The translations under genes and the position numbers were made by a program. A stretch of 64,000 nt of DNA from Symsagittifera roscoffensis (lineage: Eukaryota; Xenacoelomorpha; Acoela; Convolutidae). How positions within the stretch are numbered: position 1 is the stretch's first letter; the number at the start of each line of letters is the position of its first letter. The stretch spans positions 32,934,599 through 32,998,598 of the forward strand of contig NC_087063.1 of NCBI RefSeq assembly GCF_963678635.1, written 5' to 3'. Positions 44,701-55,318 of the stretch are shown one piece after another. The notes beneath the pieces were generated by a model that saw only the letters and a program-made list of their open reading frames with translations, was not told where the DNA came from and ran no database searches.

Positions 44701-45112
44701 CGAAAACCTGACAAAAAACAAGAAAACGTGGAAGACACTCATAAACAACCGGAAAGCTAATCTGACACGGTGGGAGACAGACAAGTGCGACCACACCAGA
44801 GGCCACACAAAGTCCACGAGAAGCCAAGCCAGAGTAGTGGAGGACGGCTTCAGTTGCAGGTGGACCGGTTGCGACAAAATTTGCAGAAGCAAGGCAGGGC
44901 TTGTGCAACACGAGCGCAGAATGCACAGAGAAACCTTCCTCGAGTTTGCCTGCCCCAAGTGCAAGACAACCTTCAAGGAAAAGAGCAGTCAGACAAATCA
45001 CACAAAAGCCTGCGGCCGAGCCCCCAGAGGAGTATGTTCGGACTGTGGAAAGAGTGTGTCTGTATCAAACATGGCGAGACACAGGAAACCAACTACCGAA
45101 ACGCACCGATAA
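41756..45112 (+). CDS. LINE ORF: APE endonuclease, reverse transcriptase, C-terminal zinc fingers
   Basis: The frame is open from 41,717 to 45,112; the first ATG is at 41,756. Counting from 41,741 as codon 1, the endonuclease motifs are IWTWNIQ (N19), LFTELHE (E52), IIGGDWNSSIG (D153, N155), SWHEIDGF (D221) and LSDHKP (D248, H249): the full APE set. The RT spans about 470-800, with DGAPGCNS, GNYRGVCLLP, VLLDITKAYPRVNR (motif A Asp), RGLREGCATSPILFNIY and FADDSTLIG (764-765). From 1039 there are Cys/His fingers: CRWTGCDKIC..H..H, CPKC..H..C and CSDCGKS..ARH. The enzyme would nick target DNA and copy its own RNA at the nick. All catalytic residues are present. Long open frames on the opposite strand are shadows. 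Confidence 0.93.
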   Translation: MMGKRKTTIIWTWNIQRARVTFPRRNRFAEILKEATKREVEVILFTELHEETEGLQWIKSGDLYGVLVHGKKSGIFLRDVWATNWKDQGYRRKHGERSTSVDVDEVKFVAAYQPLWNADPVEFASYREELNEQILGCDKHIKLIIGGDWNSSIGDTNRRTQDKVAGAYGLGNTNAAGNDLINWCHEHELAWTNSFFRHKKRGTWKCPARKSWHEIDGFMTRQNQRSRLVKNVRTETTSRTLSDHKPKVIECWLQKPRKEPERRQQRSTNINWDKLRDPATKQQFRTSVGEALSRSEMTWKELIKKVREAGKNICGHVEKINLNPWMDTHNEEIKSFQMRISQVTRAIETAEGLVERTEKILARKNIRKEYKKEEKRWEHDWWLNFVEEVKEAEQRGDTRKMYKTLKKLGCKDLRIFEEEHFSPDEFREHFMKVSENRFEREISEIMETAASTTKRTDEEAANAAKHLEREITFAEFQRELGKMKDGAPGCNSVRVSALKNLNDDAKRQLFQGMLHHLDTPIAQWPEETTEGWMIPLHKKGTKMDRGNYRGVCLLPLISRIVARIFASRIRESAEELKVLGENQNGFRTGRSTCDATQIILRIDEETRRVLGNSNDETEDRPGAVLLDITKAYPRVNRPLLWSILENLGMTKKVTEVLKGLHERTRYRVKGREGLSDEWLSARGLREGCATSPILFNIYHAESMRKAAEERAKQAKDANKRCGLDWGWKPGSNFPANKATRMRRSSACEKFTITDSLFADDSTLIGWSEELKEGKENIKKEMMKFEEKCHDGKEETIWFASEMAENTRMLGTLIGKKKDREARIRRANGAWAKVKKWLRKSKLSKRTRALVVQAVVELSLLFDCNARPWTVGDLNRFQSVVDRFYRYIWNNGKGLPLVRMQEEGVNGYEVRRQLGITSIRSKTEIRALERIGHVLRMPNERMTKKIVLGRWLEEKTENGKLTGGLIAYWKRLIGEAGEDWTNIENLTKNKKTWKTLINNRKANLTRWETDKCDHTRGHTKSTRSQARVVEDGFSCRWTGCDKICRSKAGLVQHERRMHRETFLEFACPKCKTTFKEKSSQTNHTKACGRAPRGVCSDCGKSVSVSNMARHRKPTTETHR

Positions 45113-45283
45113 ACAGAAATAACGAGACGACAATAATACGAACCAGAGAATACAAACAATGAGACAAATGCGGGGCATGGATCACGAAGTCAAACTTAGC
45201 GAGACACAAAAATGTGTCATGCACGGGAAATACCCGCCAAGGCTCTTATTAGAGCGTAACTGGCAAAGAAGAAGAAGAAGAAG
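45113..45283 (+). other. LINE 3' end with an extra finger in another frame and GAA tail
   Basis: Past the stop, a different frame reads DKCGAWITKSNLARHKNVSC at 45,163-45,222. A TGA (45,160-45,162) sits where the first Cys of this finger would be. This is a fourth finger of the same style, so the C-terminus was probably longer before a frameshift. The element ends in (GAA)n directly against the target. Confidence 0.6.
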
Positions 45284-48200
45284 CCTCTTCAAAAATGCAC
45301 ACAGAAACGATGGATCAATTGGCGAGATTGTCGCGGAGGACAGTGTTGCTACGCCATTTCGAAGAATAAATGCGAATTACTCCAAAAATGCACGCTCTGA
45401 TAGCAATACCGTGCGTCACAACTAAGCTGCAACTCAAAATTGCTTGGAGTATGACGGGAACGACGATGCGAGATTACGATTTGGAAGAAAAAAAAGGTCG
45501 AAAGAAAAGAAGGTGCTCTTGATGACGCATTTGAGAGACCTAATGATCTGTGAAGGAGCGGCCGTGGCGTGTGCGAAACGGAGAGACGCTTTGTGTTTCG
45601 TCTAGTTCATGTTGGAACAGTTGTCGGTTCCAGCGCTAAATAATTGTGCAAAAATGCTGAGAGAAGGCAGTGAATTGGCGAAAACCTTGCTCTAACAAGC
45701 ACTAATGGACATTCACCAAAGCAAATCATTGCGAGTGATTATGAAAAAACTTGAGAAGCTACAACCCCTGAGAAAGATCAACCAGATCCGAATAAGGAGC
45801 TTAGGTGCACAAAAAAATTGATGGGGACACTGCTGCAGTCCAGTGAATACTGTGGACCAATCAGAAAGAAGTTATAGCACTATGCGTCGGGAATTGGTGG
45901 AATGTCATACAATCCTTTCATCAATGAGAACATATTTGATTGTTACGTCCACTATGAAAAAGCTGTGTTACTGAGATTCTGATTGTCAACAATACCAACG
46001 ATAAAAAGTATTTCCAGGCAGCAAGTCAAGTGAGAATTAGTATTGGAAGAAAAGGTGGCTGCACATTCTATACCGAACTCTGACATCACAGTGGAGTTTG
46101 GATTGGGTTTCTCAGAACAATTACTGAGGACAAGCTTGATGGTCGTGTTGAAGCCATCATGGTGCTCGAGTCTAAATGCCGTTTTAAAATATTCAATATT
46201 GTGAGCGACGCAGGATGTACAGAGCGAATTGAATACATATTGCAACTTGTGAGATTTCATCATCATCTACAACTTGATGACTACAGCCTCTGGGAGCAAC
46301 CGAGAGAAAAACGCAGAATTGCCTGGCTGGGTCCAGAAAACTGGGATAAAACCTGATAGCTGTCTGGCGAAAGTCAGTGGACAAGAAGGTCATAAATGTG
46401 GAGGTTTTAAATGCGTAAAAACACTTGCGAGACAGCATAAACAACTGACGATACTGTTTGTAAATATAGTGATGAAAACGATAAACAAAACAGAACTAAT
46501 AGCAGATTGTCATGGAGGAATTGAGGTGAATGTAGTGACTGCACTAAGATTATACAGCATGTTTGGTTCTTTAGAGTCACTATTGAATCGAGAACAAAAA
46601 CATGAGATTTATCACGGTCATCAGTTAAGAAGTAATTCGGGGAGCTATACAGACTAACAGAAGCATATCGGGAAATGGAGAGAAGCGATAGAAGTGGAGA
46701 TGATCATCAGGCAAAATGAAAGTTATCGCCGACCGTCTTGAGCTCGACACTTAAAAGGTTTAACGATGGCTCCAATGTGCAAAAGCCTAAATCCAGTACT
46801 TTTGGTGGCAGTGGATGTAAAAGGCACAAGGAATATAGTGGATCGGGCTTTCTCAGTGCCAAAGTGGTTGAGACTTGCGAGAATGTCGGAGAAATCTGAG
46901 TTACTCTGCAAGATCAACAGCAAGGGAATACAATGTTACCACTATTGGAAGCTTCAGGAAAACAAAATTGGAGAAGTATCATTTTGACACATGATGAGTT
47001 CCCTTGCCATTGTTTGCTAAAATTTTGGCGATATCCCGGGCGAAGTAATCTGGTGTTGACCTGGGACTCTGGAGAGCTGCTCTCCATGAGTTTACCACAC
47101 TCATCACAGCCCAAAAAATACTGATAATTGGAGTTATGATGGCCATTAAATGGCTGGAAGCTCATGTTGGGGAGAACAATTGACAGGAAGCACCGACCGA
47201 AGAATAGCTGGAAGAACTTGATTGTCTAAGAGATTTGGATCTTTTTGGGACAATATGCAAAACCTTGAACATTCCGATCGAAACAAAGAAAATATGGGTC
47301 AGAAAACGACTGATGCCATGGTTCAGAGTCAATATGACTGAATGGTTGTACGAATCTGCCAAAAGCAAATGTCGAAGCACAGCAGAGTGTGCAGTTCGTA
47401 TCGGATGGACATAGGATCAGGAGCTTTCAAGCGATCTTTCGTGACGCATCGGAATGCAGTAACTACCGCAGTGAAAAAGAAACGTTGAAAACGATTGATT
47501 TTTACGGAAGAGAAAGAGAAGAAAGGTCGAAGAAAGATCTGAAGAGGATTGTGACGTTGTGCTTCCACATCAGCTTCTGCAGAAATGGGGAGACTAATGT
47601 AGACACTGTACCTTGTTGCAAACAAAGGTTAGAAGAGCAGAGATGTTGGTGGACTACCTTCATCAGCGTCAGAATGGCCAATGACGTGTTGCAAGACACA
47701 GAGACCGAACGTGCAGGAGGAGGAGATGGAGCAGTAACAATATCCAAATGACAAGATGCAAAATAAACATCAAAAGAATTTTGAAGTCTTAGAACTTCAA
47801 AAAGACAAAAATTAAAAGAAAAAATGAGCAGATATAAAATAAAAAGGAGGAAAATAAAACTCAAATTTGTTTTGCGTGAGAAAAATTCAAATGAGACAGC
47901 AAGCCAACTAAGCTTGAATTGACACTTGATGAGAGAGACACTTTTTGTTATTCTTAATTAAAATTTGCTGCATTTGTAAAATTGCATTTTGATTTTAAAT
48001 AGTGTTTTTAGAGACAATATATTCAGAAAGACTTCAGTGGGGAGTATATTTAAGGTACTCCAGCCTGCATGATTCTTTTTAAACAACTAAGAAGACTGTT
48101 CACTTGGTGGTGATATGAAAGACATGAGTAATCTCTTGAAGAGGAAAATCATTTCATTGTTCATTCTTGCCACCGAGTTTCTTAATTTTGATATTCAGGC

Positions 48201-48685
48201 CCAATAACAACTAAAATTCCAAAAAGAAGAAGCGTAGTAGGATAATTTTAGTTTGTTGGTTGGCAGGACTGTCCTGCGTCCCAACACTTTTTAACCCTAC
48301 GAGAAGGAGTTTTAACTTGAAAAAATGATACCAAAATTTAGAAAAGATATTCTATTTCAGGTCAAATGCTTAGAGTTCAGATTAGTGAATTAATAGAAGG
48401 CTATAGCAATGTAGTATGATGCCATTTATAGCCCGTAGTGAGTCGATGTGATGTGGATAAAAAGACTTTTGATGCGTTTTGTAAATTCTGTTCAATGACA
48501 CTGTACCATTTCTATGAGTTAAGCGAAGTTCAATGAGGATATTGACCGGGCTGTCTGAGGAGTATGTGAAAGTTGACCAGAATGACCTAAAATGCATGTC
48601 ATCAACGATTTTTATAGAAAATAGTTCATTTGGAAAATTGGCTGTTTTGAACAAATAGTAGTGCTAATCCTTCAAATGAACGAGT
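45284..48685 (+). mobile_element. Unclassified element copy III: segment C and block D
   Basis: Segment C (45,284-47,865) and block D4 (47,866-48,685) continue the copy broken by the LINE. Points between about 45,950 and 46,880 keep a constant offset of 16,300 bp from copy I. Near 46,914-47,000 about 105 bp is missing relative to copy I. The 127-codon frame (46,274-46,657) is identical to that of copy II. Confidence 0.8.
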
Positions 48686-49656
48686 TGCGAGTGGTCGGTT
48701 TTGACTGACATGATAACGTTTAAAGAGTCGTTTGGTTGTAAAGACATGTTACCACCTTGAGATTTCGCGAAAATTGAAAAATCGCGAAAATCGAAGAACA
48801 ATTTTCGATAGTCAGAAAAACACAGAACGCTCAACTAAGCAGATAAAAAACTAGAAAACCGACTGTGAAGATCCGAGAGCATTCCGGAAAATAACGATAA
48901 CAATTGTGCAGACTGGATATTATTGTTATTGTGTTGACATTATTGTTAGGAAGGCCGAGAGCCAAGGTTGAAACCCTTTCCGGCTCTGAAGAGAGAGCTT
49001 ATTTCGTGAAGACCACAAATCCGGAAGGGTTTTGGGAGAAGAAGGTGAATTGAGTTTCAAACAACTTTTAGCTTCGCGGAATGTCTTGAGCTTATATTAA
49101 TTAACATCATATTCATATTTCAGAATATGGGAAGCTAGGAGTTGAGGGAAAGGTTGATCCGTCTCCGATGGATATGATGATTTTTTATCTACTGAACGAA
49201 AACAGTAGTAATATGACAAAAGATTAATAGCCATGTCTTAAGGAGTGAACTCGTGGTCTGATTTTAATGAGACCCAACCATGAGCTCACTATTTCTGCAT
49301 TTAACTATGTTAATTTGCTCGGTTTTACCGATAGCCTAATTGTTGTGATTAATTTATTAAATAGTGTGTCAGTTCAATTTTACTTCTTAGGTAATTTCAT
49401 ATTAAATGCCCTGGACTTTCCTCACTGACTTATCTTACCAAACCTTGCCGTCCGAGCCGTAGGCGAAAAAAGTTTCCCGGCTTAACTAGACGCAAGGAGA
49501 AGTGAGCTGGTTAATCGACCTCCAAAACGTCGTCAGGTTGTACCACTCCTCACACTTTTTTTAATCCATTGACCAAATTTAAATCCTTATTGAAAACGTT
49601 CATAAATCACCCCAAAGAGCTTCCTTTCTCGCGCCAGTTGTCCGTGTTCCAGGTAG

Positions 49657-49881
49657 ATGCCGCAATTCCAGGTAAGACGCATCCCTAAGTTTTCACAGAA
49701 ACTAGTTATCGGGACTTCAAGGACCAAATATATCGAACCAGCTCTAGTAAAACAAGCATTTCACTCCGACCGCGGCGCAACGCTACATGATCTGTTTGAA
49801 ACAGTTTTGCAATACAGACCAAAGCACCTTACACTAACAATGTTTGCTGGATACAATGATAACAGGCTGCATCCAAAATAA
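49657..49881 (+). pseudogene. SGNH-like region (copy III)
   Basis: It has the same blocks as at 37,411 (VIGTSRTKY, RGATLHDL, FAGYNDN) and ends in a stop after RLHPK. The spacer after it has stops in all frames until the PHD finger. Confidence 0.55.
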
Positions 49882-50219
49882 TAAAAACATCAATGAAAAA
49901 ACTTGGTTCACATCATTACTAAAAAATCTCAGCCCAGGACACTGATTATCACCAAAAAAATTCAGAGCTGTAATAACTCTGAATTAAATCGCCAATTTTG
50001 TTATCATGATCATGTGTTGTTTAATTTGATAAACATAATTGTACACTCCCATACACTTAATGTCTCACCTGATCTCAACTTATAAATTAACCATTCAAAT
50101 GTTCTGCCGCGATTTCATTAATCCATTTCTCGTTCTACGATAAGGGTTTCTTCACAATTTTTCTGGCAAATGTAATCTACAAACTTTCTTGCTAACTTGA
50201 CACCACCGACCTTCCTCAA

Positions 50220-50480
50220 ATGGCAAATAAAACACAATGGTTCATTTGTAAAAACAACTTACTAGGCGGAAGTGACCGGTGCTTCACATGTCCAGGCTAC
50301 ATGCATGTAAAATGCAGCGGCCTAGCACGCCGCAGTGATCTCTACGACGATTTTAGCTGTTATCGCTGCACCTCCCAATTTCACATAGCTAACGAAACGC
50401 GCCAATGCAATCCCCCAACCCTAGATACAACCAAGCTCCCCCAATTTCATCCTCACAATTGCACTGCCCCACACTCATAA
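50220..50480 (+). pseudogene. PHD-type finger (copy III), Cys set complete
   Basis: It reads WFICKNNLLGG, RCFTCPGYMHVKC and FSCYRCTSQ, keeping the final CxxC that the copy at 40,007 has lost. The frame is cut by a TAA after 86 codons. Confidence 0.65.
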
Positions 50481-51199
50481 AACTCAACAGAACCCTCCAC
50501 TATAGATTCTAGAACAACATAAGACCCATGGTCAGAACCCTGTCCAAAACTCATAGAAACCGCAAGGAAAATATACTCTGAAATAGTCTTTAAGAACTTA
50601 TCAAAAATTAAAATTGGTTATAACTCAATAGAACTCTGAACAGCTTATTAGAAAAAAAACAAAAATACCTTCGCAATGCACGCAGCCAGAATCTTTCCAC
50701 ACTTACTACTATGCCAAAAATAACGCGACCTAATCAATGGCAAGACGGAGACATTGATGACCTATATAGCGAAGGGAAGGCGCTGCAACTGCGCTTGACA
50801 AAAGGAAGAAGAAGCAAAACTGAAACTGAGCACAACAGTTCAACAAACTAATGAACACGCAAAGCTAGCGAACAAATCTAAAGGCGTTCTTTCGCTCGAC
50901 AAGATCGTCAAAGTAAGACAGTAGAACAGACTCTTTTTGAGAAGCACCCACCATCTGAACCAATTCATGACAATTATTTTAAACCACTCTCAAATGAAAC
51001 GATTCCTCTCTGCTCATCGACATTTGATCAGATAAACGACGATCAACATATCATGAAAGCAGCCATAAGAACTCCTGGAACTCATGGACTATCTGGCCTT
51101 GATGCAAATGAATGGAGACGTATTTTAACACACTTCGGGCAACAATCAGTTGAGATTTCAGAAGCAATAGCTAATACTGCCAAAAGATTGGCTACCAAA

Positions 51200-51960
51200 G
51201 AACTAAAATCCAGAACTAAGGGAACCATATAACGCATGTAAATTAATACCCTTAGATAAGAATCTAGGAGTGAGACCCATAGACATAGGAGAAGTTATGC
51301 GTAGGATAATATGACGAACAATAATCAAATGCCTAAAAAACGAAATTATGTCGCTCGGTTCAAACTAGCAACTCTGTCTAGGACTAAAATGTGGCATTGA
51401 ATATGCGATCCACATGCTAAAAGATCAATACACCAAAACCTCCACCTATGCTGTTTTACTGGAAGATGACGAAAGCGCTTTCAACCCGCTAAAACGAAAG
51501 CTGGCATTTAAAAACATCGTAAATACCTGCCCATCTTCTTTAACAGCGCTTCAGAGCTCTTACTACAATCCATATAAGCTGTTCGTTAACAAAAAACATC
51601 TAGTCTCAAGAAGGGACAACCCAGGGGGATCAAGTAGCAATGTCCATGTACGGTCTTAGTCATAATACCGCGCAAAGTTGTTTTATCAGTAGACAACGTA
51701 AGCCAAAAAAAGTACGCAGACGACGGAAACGCAGTCGGTAAATTGAGCAGTCTCACGAACCGTCCTTGATAAAATTCGATCACTAGGTAATTTTTTTGAC
51801 CATCATTTTAAAGCATCCAAATGCCAACTCATTGTCAAAGATAAAAATTTTGGTGAAGCTGAGAAAGTCATCGGAAATACAGGAATCACTATAAAGGCAT
51901 GCGCCTGAGTGCTTCGTTAACTTATAAGACTAGAATCTGAATGTAAGAGTTTCAACAGAA
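51200..51960 (+). pseudogene. Reverse transcriptase of the SGNH/PHD LINE, frameshifted
   Basis: Blocks in order across frames: PYNACKLIPLDKNLGVRPI, GEVMRRII, LCLGLKCGIEYAIHMLKD, an open frame at 51,414-51,659 with AVLLEDDESAFNPLKRKLAF (motif A region), and QKKYADDGNAVGKL with the catalytic YADD near 51,709. Then DKIRSLGNFF, KASKCQLIVKDK and GNTGITI follow. The style, with KNxGVRPI and a YADDGNA box, is that of a recurrent invertebrate RT family. At least three frameshifts make it inactive. Confidence 0.75.
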
Positions 51961-53120
51961 TGAGCAAATCAGAATTTTGAAAAAAACTGACGAAAATCGC
52001 TAAAACCTCCCCCAAAATGTTCATGCCTGCTTTACTAGAGGATTTCAAGAAAAGCCTTCATTTCTAATCAGAACAACGCCTAGCAGTATATAAAATTTAG
52101 AAATATTACAAAAGATTATCAAAGAACAAGCAATACCTAACGTAGTAGGTGACACATTGAACCCCCATATCCGTGAGATATTTTCCTTACCCCTTAAAAT
52201 GGGCAGCATTTGTTTTTTTTTTCTATAATTTGTACAGAATTTTACTACCGTTTTTTGTTCATAATGTCAATAGTGTTTGAATTTAAATGGCATTGATTGT
52301 GGCTGCCAGCTCCCTTTATCACAGCCTGAAAGATCTTGAGCTAGAGGAACGGAGAGAGACGCAGCAGAAGGTCTACGCAGTCCCCGGCTTTTCTTTGAAC
52401 CCCAATACCTTGAACAGGGGAAAGTATTTGCGGGTATTATTGGAAAAACAACCTATAGCTAGTATGCAGATTATCCTCTGCCACGATGTGCTGAACAGCA
52501 GCATATCATCCTATCGCACTAACAACTATACGACCTGCTCATTTGATGAACTACTGTCTGCTGCAGGAGCACAGCCACTCCCGATACTTTTGAGGATCTG
52601 CGGAAAACAGAGATAATCGTCATAAAAACAACCGGTAACCTTGTCTCTATAAGCAAGAGATAGAATTCTGGGGTCCTCAAAGAGTAATTCCAACTGCACC
52701 AGTCTAACGAATTGGAATTGAAGTCACTAAGGCGACGGGTTTTTGGGTAATAAAAGACATATGACAAAACACTGAAAGATTTATTACAGGTAGAACAATT
52801 TAGTGAGAAGAAGAATCTGACAGACAGCGTGATCATAAAAATTAGAAACGACATAAGCAAAGAATTACTCGCCATGAAGAAGAAGGACGAGATTATCGAA
52901 GCGCTGTATACTAGGTTGAGATCACCGGGGGCGCAGCCGGCTAGGCTCAATGGATTAGCAAAAGTACACACAGAAGGCAAACCACTTCGTGTCGTCCTTT
53001 CTTTACATAGTAGCTCATATGACCACCTTAATAAAACATTGGCAAAATACTTTGATAAAAATAAGGGGGCAAAGATAGAAATGAACACTCAAAAAGCCAG
53101 AGAGACCTTGTAAAAAAGAA

Positions 53121-53534
53121 GTGGATTCTGATGACAGCATAACTTCCCGTGATGTAAAGAGTTTATACACTAATGTCCCGCTCAAGGAAGCTGTTGAAAT
53201 AGCGCTGAGGAGATTATATGGTCAAATCAATCCTTCGGACATATCTCGCACAACTATGAAAAAACTACTAAATTTGGCAGCGAGTAAGGTACACTTTAAA
53301 TGCAATGGTTTGTGGTATGTGCAAAAATACGGTTTAGCAATGGGCGCCTCCCTTGAAGCAATACTGGCCAATTTGTGGCTCAAAGATTACGAACCTGCAT
53401 TAATGCAAAAGGTACTAAAATATACTGTGCTAAATGAGGTTAACAAAGAAGTCTGCCCTGGATGTCAGAAAAAGATGACATATCGAACTAAACGGGTAGA
53501 ATGCGAAGCTTGTTTGAATTCGTACCATCGCTGA
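53121..53534 (+). pseudogene. Penelope-like RT core with partial PHD finger (element 1)
   Basis: The open frame covers motif A (RDVKSLYTNVP), HFKCNGLWYVQKYGLAMGAS and ILANLWLKDYEPAL, then VCPGCQKKMTYRTKRVECEA and CLNSYHR before a TGA. CPGC...CEAC..YH is the first half of a PHD finger. The second half is missing: after a short Ser-rich stretch the catalytic YVDD follows in the same region at 53,613. Confidence 0.8.
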
Positions 53535-53989
53535 AACAATATGGTAATGCATGACTTGCAAAAAACAACAAGAAGCAGATCGGATGAGAATGATGTTAAA
53601 GTTTTTCTAAGATATGTGGACGACATAGTTAGAACTTTCAAGGGCAATCCTGGGGTAGTCCTCAAAGCTGCCAAAAAGTTGCATCCAAATTTGCAGTTAC
53701 CATAGAAGAACTTGATTTTAAAAGTAATTTGGTAATTTTGTATTTTAATGTCAACGTGGACTCAGGAAAAAAGGTGACAAGTGGTAGATACCAAAAACCC
53801 ACTGATACCGGCACCAATCTAAACTTTAGAGGTTGCGCACCTTTGCAATACAAAAGAAACGTTATTGAAGGGACGGTCCATATGGTTTTCAGAAGTACTT
53901 TAACATGGGAAAAATTTGACCGGGCATGGAAAAAAAATATGAAACAATGGGTTGAAAATCAATATCGGAAGAATTGGTCGGCCGTGTAG
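53535..53989 (+). pseudogene. Penelope-like RT palm and thumb (element 1)
   Basis: VFLRYVDDIVRTFKGNPGVV with intact Asp-Asp is followed by a frameshift in the LHPNLQ block. The open frame 53,729-53,989 carries VILYFNVNVDSGKKVTSGRY, then QKPTDTGTNLNFRGCAPLQY and a helix ending in WVENQYRKNW. These match the RT thumb and linker of Penelope-like elements. Confidence 0.8.
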
Positions 53990-55318
53990 TGTTTGAAACT
54001 CTTCAGACGAGATCCTTCAGAGAAAGAAAAATTTAGAAGTGACGGCATCAAAACCGAGAAGTGATAAATGATTGAAAGACTCACCCCCCTTTTTACAATG
54101 CAATATCGAGGCAATCCAGCTCAACTGTTAGTTGCAAAGATTCGGCAAATATCCGGGGCACAAGTAATTTTCACAAAAAGAAATTAAAACATTTTTGCCA
54201 TCCCTCAAAACCTCCTTTGCTCGTGAACTGAGATTCAAAAAGGGTGTACAAGTTTACATGTAGTGGATGTAACTCCACTTATGTCTGCTGCCTTTAAAAA
54301 TCTGTACATAGACTTAAGTTTTTGAGAAAATGTCTGAAAAATGATCTAATAATGGACTTTTTAAAGTTTTGGGTCCTGAGTTTTTAGGACCAGGCCAAGC
54401 AAAACTTTCAACTAAAACTACTTAGGAGTAAAATTTCTATGGGAAATGAGGACAGGAAAAGTATGAGGAGATGCCAGTGAAAGCCAGATCGCTGGTGCAA
54501 AAAGAAATCGATGAACAGTGGTGGGCATCAGTTTTCCGCTTCGTGAGGCGTCATGTTGAGGCAAGCTTAGAGACAACACCAGAAAAACATGGAAAAATTT
54601 TTTAAAAAATGTCCGAGAGACAAGATAAACTTCTTGGGGGGCGAAATGAGCAATCAGTTGTGGTGCTTGATAACATAGAACTGCATGGATGGGTACATGA
54701 AGTTTTGTCAATGGGCCCGAAGCATCCAATAAGAGACAAATTTAACAAAACGCTCTTCTTGGCTGATATCGACATTTTCCTGTCACAATTGAAAAAACCA
54801 AAAAATACCTGGTGAAACTTTACGTGAAAAAAAAGCCGCGGCAAAGGCATATGCAAAAAAATATGGCAAACTCCAAGTGACAAAGCCATTGAAAAAACGA
54901 GGAAATCTCTCAAAGATAATAGGTTGCTGGCTGTGTCTTTTGATAAGGGGGTTGATTTTTGCATAATGAGGAAAGAAACATATGAATCAAAGCTGGAATC
55001 TTTGTTGCGATCTAATCAAATTTGAGGTTATTCTGAAAATTGAGAAGGCATTCAGCAACAATTACTTGCCATGAACAAAAAAGACGAGATAAGTGTTTAA
55101 TTATAATCTAAGTTGAGATCAACAGGAGGGCAACCCACAAATTTTTACGGTTTGGCTTAAATGAACAAGATTGAGACACCTTACGACCAGTACTATCACT
55201 TCCGAGCAGCTCGTATGAGAACCTTAACAAAACGCTTGCAAAGCTTTTTGACAATATCGATGGAACCAATATAAAAACCAATAATAAAGATGCCAAAGAA
55301 AAAATTGAAAACATTTCT

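Larger units (their letters stand above)
41413..45283 (+). mobile_element. Young APE-type LINE with 2A-like motif, 3.87 kb
   Basis: Its boundaries are defined by comparison with two empty sites (28,967 and 33,263 regions). The left flank GGCATATGG and the right flank CCTCTTCAAAAAT of the unclassified element surround it, and about 8 bp of target sequence (ANNGTTAG) is missing rather than duplicated. It has a 5' region with an 86-codon frame carrying a 2A-like motif, then a long endonuclease-RT frame, and ends in a short GAA-repeat tail (45,269-45,283). Its G+C-richer codon use and intact frame contrast with the dead elements around it. Clade is uncertain; the APE domain, FADD box and C-terminal Cys/His fingers suggest an I/ingi/RTE-like APE LINE. 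Confidence 0.9.
48686..52200 (+). mobile_element. SGNH/PHD LINE, fullest copy including RT
   Basis: Block E (48,686-49,656) is followed by the SGNH-like frame (49,657-49,881), a disrupted spacer, the PHD-type frame (50,220-50,480), the pre-RT block TPGTHGLSGLDANEWRRI near 51,065, and a broken RT (51,200-51,960). It is the only copy in the window that runs through to the RT. It is dead in many places. By the first-protein domains it resembles CR1-like LINEs, but no endonuclease domain was seen, and the clade is not settled. Confidence 0.65.
52201..54300 (+). mobile_element. Penelope-like element 1 (with PHD finger in RT), decayed
   Basis: A 109-codon open frame (52,287-52,616, VYAVPGFSLNPNTL, IILCHDVLNSSISS) lies upstream and may be its first part or a separate piece. 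The RT begins near 52,760: KDEIIEALYTRLRSPGAQPA, ARLNGLAKVHTEGKPLRVVL and, in the next frame, TSRDVKSLYTNVPLKEAVEI (motif A). Then YGLAMGASLEAILANLWLKD, a partial PHD finger, FLRYVDDIVRTF (53,613-53,624) and, in other frames, QKPTDTGTNLNFRGCAPLQY. It reaches TCSGCNSTYV at about 54,275, the start of the GIY-YIG nuclease, and is then truncated. Confidence 0.85.
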
